Of a stretch of DNA of 64,000 nucleotides, positions 55,646-64,000 are shown one piece after another; position 1 is the stretch's first letter, and the number at the start of each line of letters is the position of its first letter. This stretch comes from Rubneribacter badeniensis. Its GTDB lineage: Bacteria; Actinomycetota; Coriobacteriia; Coriobacteriales; Eggerthellaceae. The notes beneath the pieces are model-generated. The model did no database searches and had not been told where the DNA came from. It saw only the letters and a list, made by a program, of their open reading frames with translations. Made by a program: the position numbers and the translations under genes. The stretch spans positions 1 to 64,000 of the forward strand of contig NZ_PPEL01000002.1 of the NCBI RefSeq assembly GCF_002899695.1. The letters run 5' to 3'.

Positions 55646-57784
55646 GTGACCACTGCAGTCGCATGGATGGCTCCCGTGTGCGCCTTGATAGGCATCTGCA
55701 TGGCGGGCTATTTGGGTTCCTGGGTGCTGAGGCAGGACCCAGGCCCTGACAAGATGAACGGCATCTCGCTCAAGATCCAGCAGGGCGCCAAGGCGTTCCT
55801 CATGAGCGAGTACAAGCTGCTCGTCATCTTCATGATCGTCGTGGCCGTCGTCATGGCCGTGTTCCTGTCGCCGATCACGGCGCTCGCGTTCGTCACGGGC
55901 GGCGTCATGTCCGCCGCCGCGGGCTACGTGGGCATGCACGTGGCCACGCGCGCAAACACCCGCACGGCGCACGCCGCCGAGGAGTCGGTCGCGAAGGCGC
56001 TCAACATCAGCTTCAAATCGGGCCTCACGATGGGCCTGTGCGTGGCGTCGTTCGCCCTCATGGGCCTGTCGCTGTGGCTCATCGCCATGGTGTTCGGCAT
56101 GGCGGCGGGCGTGGACATCAACGCCGAGCTGGCCGGCCTCATGCACACGAACATCGGCATGGTGGAGGGCTTCGCCACCGGCGCGTCGGCTGTTGCGCTG
56201 TTCGCGCGTGTGGGCGGCGGCATCTACACGAAGGCCGCCGACGTGGGCGCCGACCTCGTGGGCAAGGTGGAAGCGGGCATTCCCGAGGACGATCCGCGCA
56301 ACCCGGCCACCATCGCCGACAACGTGGGCGACAACGTGGGCGATGTCGCGGGCATGGGCGCCGACCTGTTCGAGAGCTACACGGGCGCGATCCTCGCCCC
56401 CACCATCCTGGCGGCCACCTTCGGCGCGCTGGGCGGCTACTTCGCCACGGGTGACCTCGTGTGGGCGCTCGTGACCCCGGTCATCATCGCCGGCTGCGGC
56501 ATCATCACGTCCATCATCGGTCTGTTCGCCGTGCGCACGAAGGAAGGTGCCGCGCTGCACAAGGCCCTCAACCGCGGCACGTACCTCGCTGCGGGCATCG
56601 AGATCGTCGTGATCTTCTGCCTGTTCGCCCTCTGGAACTCCCAGAGCGCCGAGGCCCAGCCCCTGTGGCTGTTCGGCTCGGTGCTGTGCGGCTTGGTGGC
56701 GGGGCTCGCCATCGGCAAGATCACCGAGTACTTCTGCTCCGACAAGTACAAGCCGGTGCACAAGATCGCCGACGCCGCCGACACGGGCGCGGCCACGGTC
56801 ATCATCGAGGGCCTGGGCACGGGAATGCTCTCCACCATCGCGCCCATCGTGCTCGTTGCGCTCGCCATCATCGGCGCGTACACGTTTGGGAACATGGCGT
56901 TCCCGAACGCCACGGCTGAAGGCGGCATCGCCGTCGGCCTGTTCGGCGTGGGCTTGGCCGCCACGGGCATGCTGTCCAACACCGCCATCACCATCGGCGT
57001 GGACGCCTACGGGCCCGTGGCCGACAACGCGGGCGGCATCGCCGAGATGGCGGGGTTGCCCGAGGAGGTGCGCGACCGCACCGACGCCCTCGACGCCGTG
57101 GGCAACACGACGGCCGCCATCGCGAAGGGCTTCGCCATCGCGTCCGCGGGCCTGTCGGCCATCTCGCTCTTCGTGTCCTATCAGGCCACGATGCACCATG
57201 CCATTCCCGACTTCGCGCTCACGTTGACTGATCCCGTCATCGTGGCCGGCGTTTTCATCGGAGCCATGATGCCGTTCATGTTCGCGGCCCTCACCATGGG
57301 TGCCGTGTCGCGCGCGGCGCATGCGATGGTGGAGGAGGTGCGTCGCCAGTTCCGTGAGATCAAGGGCATCATGGAATACGAGGCCGAGCCCGAGTACGAC
57401 AAGTGCGTGGCCATCTCCACCTCCTCGGCCCTGCGCGAGATGATGCTGCCGGGGTGCTTGGCCATCATCGTGCCGGTTGCCATCGGCTGCTTCAACCCGG
57501 CCATGCTCGGCGGCTTTCTGGCCGGCGCCGTGTCCACCGGCATGCTCATGGCCATCTTCATGTCCAACGCCGGCGGCGCGTGGGACAACGCGAAGAAGTA
57601 CATCGAGCAGGGGTACCACGGCGGCAAGGGCTCTGATGCCCACAAGGCCGCGGTCGTGGGCGACACCGTGGGCGATCCGTTCAAGGACACGTCCGGTCCG
57701 TCCATGAACATCCTCATCAACCTCATGACCATCGTCTCTCTGACGTTCGCGCCGCTGTTCATCGTGGTGCAAGGGCTGTTCTAG
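55646..57784 (+). CDS. hppA: Membrane-bound ion-pumping pyrophosphatase
   Basis: Hydrolyses pyrophosphate and pumps H+ or Na+ out of the cytoplasm. The 712-aa chain has ~16 hydrophobic segments and the pyrophosphate-binding block GADLVGKVEAGIPEDDPRNP, TIADNVGDNVGDVAGMGADLF and, near the C-terminus, GDTVGDPFKDTSGPS. Position GNTTAAIAKG has Ala where potassium-independent enzymes have Lys, so it belongs to the K+-dependent group, many of which pump Na+. The GTG start follows AAGGAGG at 5-nt spacing; the frame is open 26 codons further upstream without a site. Confidence 0.95.
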   Translation: MTTAVAWMAPVCALIGICMAGYLGSWVLRQDPGPDKMNGISLKIQQGAKAFLMSEYKLLVIFMIVVAVVMAVFLSPITALAFVTGGVMSAAAGYVGMHVATRANTRTAHAAEESVAKALNISFKSGLTMGLCVASFALMGLSLWLIAMVFGMAAGVDINAELAGLMHTNIGMVEGFATGASAVALFARVGGGIYTKAADVGADLVGKVEAGIPEDDPRNPATIADNVGDNVGDVAGMGADLFESYTGAILAPTILAATFGALGGYFATGDLVWALVTPVIIAGCGIITSIIGLFAVRTKEGAALHKALNRGTYLAAGIEIVVIFCLFALWNSQSAEAQPLWLFGSVLCGLVAGLAIGKITEYFCSDKYKPVHKIADAADTGAATVIIEGLGTGMLSTIAPIVLVALAIIGAYTFGNMAFPNATAEGGIAVGLFGVGLAATGMLSNTAITIGVDAYGPVADNAGGIAEMAGLPEEVRDRTDALDAVGNTTAAIAKGFAIASAGLSAISLFVSYQATMHHAIPDFALTLTDPVIVAGVFIGAMMPFMFAALTMGAVSRAAHAMVEEVRRQFREIKGIMEYEAEPEYDKCVAISTSSALREMMLPGCLAIIVPVAIGCFNPAMLGGFLAGAVSTGMLMAIFMSNAGGAWDNAKKYIEQGYHGGKGSDAHKAAVVGDTVGDPFKDTSGPSMNILINLMTIVSLTFAPLFIVVQGLF

Positions 57785-57827
57785 GCCGACTGCCGACAAC
57801 GTGCGCTTGAGGCGCGCGAACGGCTTC

Positions 57828-57868
57828 GAGGCCCCCGGCGCTACGGCTGCGCCGGGGGCCTCGTGCGT
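57828..57868 (+). terminator. Intrinsic terminator after hppA
   Basis: A 14-nt perfect stem (57828-57841 with 57849-57862) with a 7-nt loop, followed by GTGCGTTTT. Confidence 0.75.
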
Positions 57869-57960
57869 TTTCGGCGCTTTTTGCCGGCACGAAGCGGAAA
57901 TCGGCGTTGTGCTACACTGGGTCTCGCGGATTCGGTGGATCGGTGAAAGAGAGGCGCGCG

Positions 57961-58251
57961 ATGGCGAGCAGGAAACCTTCGGCGAACGCGAAGCGGACCG
58001 CGGCGTTCAAGGCGGGCCTTGGAAGCATGGATGATGTCTTCGAGCGCGAATGCGCTCGCAAGGAGCGCAGCGCCGAGGAGCGCGAGGAGGCGCTCGTGCG
58101 GAAGGCGTGCCTGTCGAAGAACTGCTACGGCAGCCGGGACGACGCTGCGGAGGCCGCCCGCGCTTGCGCGGCGCACGGCGCGCCGAGGCTGCACTGCTAC
58201 CGCTGCCCGCATTGCGGCGGCTGGCACCTCACCTCGAAAGGCGAGCGCTGA
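57961..58251 (+). CDS. Small basic protein with a C-terminal Zn-ribbon-like motif
   Basis: A 96-aa protein with a Lys/Arg-rich N-terminus and the motif CYRCPHCGGWHL near residue 80, a short Zn-binding pattern seen in small phage- and host-encoded proteins of unknown role. An additional Cys in KACLSKNCYGS could complete the site. AGAGAGG lies before the ATG. It has no clear operon partner; hppA ends 177 nt upstream and the downstream gene is convergent. Confidence 0.65.
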   Translation: MASRKPSANAKRTAAFKAGLGSMDDVFERECARKERSAEEREEALVRKACLSKNCYGSRDDAAEAARACAAHGAPRLHCYRCPHCGGWHLTSKGER

Positions 58252-58468
58252 GCGGAGCCCGTGGGCCGGGCTGCGCCGACGGCCTCATCCGCATGTTCGC
58301 ATGTGCCGAGCGGCTGCGGACGGCCTCCTTTGCGTCGGCGGCGCGGCTGGTGCGGGCGCACGCATGGCGTGATCAGGGCGGCTGGGAGAGGCGTGCTCGG
58401 AGATGGTGGCGCGCTTGCGCACGTGCTTGCGATGTTCGGCACTCCTGGCGCGCCGCATGCTTGCATAA

Positions 58469-58684
58469 ACGGTAATGAATTTGCAAAAATATTGCTATAT
58501 TTTACCGTAGATGGTGCTATATGGCATGTTTCGGTTTATCAGACTGCCCTCAAGCTTGACTTGCGTCTGTAAACGGTAAAATATCGCCTCAAACTTCTTC
58601 AAGTCTTACCGTTAGATGCAAACGGGCAACGGCAAGTGCCCTTTGCGGTAAAATCTCATGAAAAATTTTCCGATTCATTACCGT
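58469..58684. repeat. Three 40-nt inverted-repeat units (ACGGTAA ... TTACCGT) downstream of gdhA
   Basis: In the 557-nt gap between the small Zn-ribbon gene and gdhA (stop to stop), an AT-rich stretch contains three units: 58469-58508, 58573-58612 and 58645-58684. Each begins with nCGGTAA and ends with TTACCGT, and each spans exactly 40 nt with 26 nt between arms. Flanks are also alike (TAAACGGTAAAAT on the left; TTACCGTTAGATG on the right in units 1-2, TTAGAGG in unit 3). The heptamer TTACCGT occurs once more at 60172-60178, at the start-site region of gdhA. The remaining gap sequence (58252-58468) shows nothing else. Confidence 0.8.
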
Positions 58685-58742
58685 TAGAGGAAAGCGAGTC
58701 GTGCGAAGGCCGTGTGCGGAAGCGGAAGGGGCGTGGAAGGCG

Positions 58743-58778
58743 AAAGGGCGCGGCCACAATGCGACCGCGCCCTTGTTT
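58743..58778. terminator. Terminator of gdhA (bidirectional hairpin)
   Basis: AAGGGCGCGG (58744-58753) pairs with CCGCGCCCTT (58765-58774). On the minus strand it lies ~31 nt after the gdhA stop and is followed by TTTCG. It would also stop readthrough in the other direction (GTTTG). Confidence 0.7.
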
Positions 58779-58808
58779 GCGCTTGAAACCTCTGATAGAG
58801 AAGTCTTC

Positions 58809-61944
<3,136 letters not shown>

Positions 61945-62273
61945 TCCCCGTTCGGGCCCTCGTGGGGGAGCGAATGAGGCGCTTGGCGGGCGTGGATGCG
62001 GCTGGGCGGCGCGCTCGTCTGCGGGATGGCGGCGGCGTCCGCGCTTCGATTCGAGCGAGGAGTGCGGCGCCTTAGCGGCGCGGGCGGGTTGCCGAAGGCT
62101 TCGGCGATGCGGATATGGGGCTCGCGCCGCGCTTTGGAGAAACGCGGCGTCTGCGAAAGAAAGCGGAATGCGCTCGAAAGCGCGCGAGGCCTTCCGGCTT
62201 GCGCCCTGGCGTTTGGGCGTCGTTCGGGTATACTCTCTCCCGGCGAAACGACGGAAGAGAGAAAGGGCGCGGC
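61945..62273. other. Gap with a promoter-like element before lysO
   Basis: 329 nt without a supported gene. TATACT at 62229-62234 lies 40 nt ahead of the exporter start and is a likely -10; no matching -35 is evident. Confidence 0.4.
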
Positions 62274-63209
62274 GTGGAGGTGCTGGCGACGATGGCGGCG
62301 GGCGTGCTTGTGGGGGCGACCGTGTTCCCCGAGCGGCTGAAAGGGCTGGTCGAGAAGCTTACGCTTGTGGCCACGGCCCTGCTCATCTTCGCGATGGGCG
62401 CGACGCTCGGCGGGCGCGAGGGGTTCGTCGAGGAGCTTGCCGTCGTGGGCTGGGCGAGCGCGCTGTTTTGCGTCGTGCCCGCGGCGCTGTCGACGGCGGC
62501 GGTGTACGTGCTCACGAACGCCCTGATGGGCGACGTCGCGCGCCGTCCGGCCGGGCCTCGCATGGAGGCTGCGCGCAAGGACGCGCCGTCGAGCGCCGGC
62601 GAAGCCCTCATGATCGGCATGGCGGTGGGGGCGCTTTCGCTCGGCGTCGCGTACGGCCTCGCGGGCGTCTCGATCGCGCCCGTCGATCTTGTGGCAAGCG
62701 GCTCCGACGCCGTCCTCTACGCGCTCATGTTCCTCGTCGGCATCAGCGTGGGGGGCAGCCGCGGGCTTGTCGGGAAGCTCCGGCAGTACCATGTGCGCGT
62801 GCTCGTCATCCCCGCCGGCATCGTGGCCGGGTCGGTGGTGGGCGGGCTTCTGTGTGCGCCGCTTGCGGGGCTTTCGCTTCCCGAAGGGGCTGCCGTGGCA
62901 TCGGGGCTGGGCTGGTACAGCCTCGCCGGGGTCATGATGACCGGCATCGCGGGCGCGCAGGTGGGCAGCATCACGTTTCTGGCGAACCTGCTGCGCGAGA
63001 TGCTGTCGTTTTTCTGCATCCCGTGGATCGCGCGGCACCTCAACTACCCCTCGTGCATCGCGCCCGCCGGCGCCACGAGCGAGGACACGACGCTGCCGAT
63101 GATGATCCGCTGCACGAACGGCGAGACGGTGGTGCTCTCGGTGCTCAACGGCGTGATCTGCTCGGCGCTCGTCCCCGTGCTGATAGAAGGGTTCCACCAG
63201 CTCATGTGA
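62274..63209 (+). CDS. lysO: LysO-like (DUF340) membrane exporter
   Basis: A 311-aa integral membrane protein with ~8 hydrophobic segments and the family signature region GLGWYSLAGVMMTGIAGAQVGSI and the closing VLSVLNGVICSALVPVL. E. coli LysO (YbjE) exports L-lysine. The start is a GTG behind GAGAAAGGG; the frame is open ~53 codons upstream but those residues are charged. A cytoplasmic loop near residues 90-110 is longer than usual. The next gene, an AraC regulator, is convergent. Confidence 0.8.
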   Translation: MEVLATMAAGVLVGATVFPERLKGLVEKLTLVATALLIFAMGATLGGREGFVEELAVVGWASALFCVVPAALSTAAVYVLTNALMGDVARRPAGPRMEAARKDAPSSAGEALMIGMAVGALSLGVAYGLAGVSIAPVDLVASGSDAVLYALMFLVGISVGGSRGLVGKLRQYHVRVLVIPAGIVAGSVVGGLLCAPLAGLSLPEGAAVASGLGWYSLAGVMMTGIAGAQVGSITFLANLLREMLSFFCIPWIARHLNYPSCIAPAGATSEDTTLPMMIRCTNGETVVLSVLNGVICSALVPVLIEGFHQLM

Positions 63210-63371
63210 GATCCGCTCCGAGGCCGCCCGCGCCCTGGCCGACGCCTTCGCGCCAAGCGCTGCCCGCGTGCGGCGCAGACGGCGCGCGTCGGGCCTTGTG
63301 GGCGTCGCTTTTCGGCGCGATGGCGCGATGGCGCGCGGCGGGCCGCCGCGCAGCGTTTCCGTTGAGCGGCC

Positions 63372-64000
63372 TCAGCGCGTCTCTGCGCGGTACTCGCTGG
63401 GGAGAAGCCCCGTCTCGCGCCGGAACAGCTCGCTGAAGCGGCTCGCGCACGCGTAGCCCACGGCGCGGGCCACCTGCTCGATGGACAGGTCGGGCTGGCG
63501 CAGCAGGGCTTCGGCGAGGGCGACGCGCCGCCCTTGCACGTAGCGCGTGAGCGTCGAGCCGGTGACGGCTTTGAAGCACTGCTTGAACTTCGTGGGGCTC
63601 ATGCACGCGGCGCGTGCGAGGTCGTCGACCGTGAGGGTGCGTGCGCAGTGGTCGTCGATGTAGAGCGCGACCTCGCGGATGCGCTCGCGGTCCTCGGGCG
63701 CGACGGCGCGCCCCGGCGCGGCTGCGCGCGCCTTCGTGCGCTCGACGATCAGCCCCATGGCCTCGAACACCTTGCCCTCGTAGTACAGCTGGCTGCGGCG
63801 CTCGTCGCCCGACCGGGGCCACAGCCCTGCGAGCAGCGCGCGCAGCTCGGGCGACCCGTCGCCGTCGTTGAGCGAGGCGAAGGCGTCGCGCACGCGCTCG
63901 AACTGCCCGTCGTACTCGCTTTCGAGCCAAGCGCGCGACATCTCGGGACGCACCTCGACGGACACCGACCTGACGGGCACGCCGCCGTGCACAAGGCCCC
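63372..64000 (-). CDS. AraC family transcriptional regulator (5' end beyond the window)
   Basis: The C-terminal DNA-binding domain is complete: two helix-turn-helix units (TLTVDDLARAACMSPTKFKQCFKAV and LSIEQVARAVGYACASRFSELFRRE) plus the closing GLLPSEYR. The upstream part is an uncharacterised effector domain. The reading frame is open to the window edge without a convincing start or ribosome site, so at least 209 residues are present and the N-terminus is missing. The 162-nt gap to lysO contains no gene. Confidence 0.85.
   Translation of the reverse strand, partial: GLVHGGVPVRSVSVEVRPEMSRAWLESEYDGQFERVRDAFASLNDGDGSPELRALLAGLWPRSGDERRSQLYYEGKVFEAMGLIVERTKARAAAPGRAVAPEDRERIREVALYIDDHCARTLTVDDLARAACMSPTKFKQCFKAVTGSTLTRYVQGRRVALAEALLRQPDLSIEQVARAVGYACASRFSELFRRETGLLPSEYRAETR

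Noticed and set aside
58469-58684. CRISPR-like array
   Set aside because: The units are inverted repeats with unequal intervals (104 and 72 nt between unit starts), not direct repeats with equal spacers, and no cas gene is present.
58469-58684. Integron attC-like sites
   Set aside because: GTTAGAT partly fits an attC core, but the left-hand core is missing and the units do not separate gene cassettes.

Overview
The window reads as chromosome of a high-GC, anaerobic actinobacterium, most likely Eggerthellaceae (an Eggerthella- or Gordonibacter-like gut organism). The reasons are the strongly G/C-ending codons, many GTG and TTG starts behind AAAGGA or AAGGAGG ribosome sites, a membrane pyrophosphatase, OFA-type MFS carriers next to LysR and TetR regulators, and several acyl-CoA dehydrogenases next to a complete EtfAB-FixCX electron-transfer set. 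The assignment is inference; no rRNA or tRNA gene is visible.

Layout. 0-6.7 kb is housekeeping: thioredoxin reductase, release factor 1 and its methyltransferase PrmC, purine nucleoside phosphorylase, a YycJ-type metallo-hydrolase, and a membrane-anchored C39-peptidase-like protein whose catalytic Cys and His appear to be lost. 7.2-16.4 kb is a branched-chain amino acid and serine block (ilvD-ilvB-ilvN, ilvC, serA, leuA). It is preceded by a T-box-like leader with an intrinsic terminator and closed by a strong terminator.

16.4-40.9 kb is accessory. A frameshifted single-chain restriction-methylation-specificity gene and about 1.1 kb of decayed sequence, both lower in GC, lead into a carboxylate/acyl-CoA module. 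That module has a TetR regulator, two OFA transporters, two paralogous LysR regulators, four acyl-CoA dehydrogenases, a CoA ligase, a class III CoA transferase, EtfB, EtfA, FixC, FixX, two hotdog thioesterases and two unknown proteins. It can activate an acid, add or remove an alpha,beta double bond, and exchange electrons with quinone, but it has no hydratase or thiolase. It therefore looks like a dedicated redox module, such as respiration of an unsaturated acid, rather than full beta-oxidation. The substrate cannot be read from the sequence.

40.9-46.5 kb holds an aldehyde dehydrogenase, a DUF1269-like membrane protein, and an XRE-cupin regulator followed by a second CoA ligase. 46.6-55.3 kb is the rimP-nusA-rnpM-infB-rbfA-nrnA-truB-ribF translation operon. 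The end carries hppA, a small Zn-ribbon protein, gdhA, a DUF2130 coiled-coil protein, a LysO-like exporter and a partial AraC regulator.

Three items are not explained by ordinary annotation. One is a palindromic intergenic repeat of about 140-220 bp present three times (before prmC, before the second CoA ligase, and before rbfA), always in the same orientation. The second is a cluster of three inverted-repeat units of exactly 40 nt (ACGGTAA ... TTACCGT) downstream of gdhA, with the same heptamer again at the gdhA promoter. The third is the acyl-CoA redox module itself.
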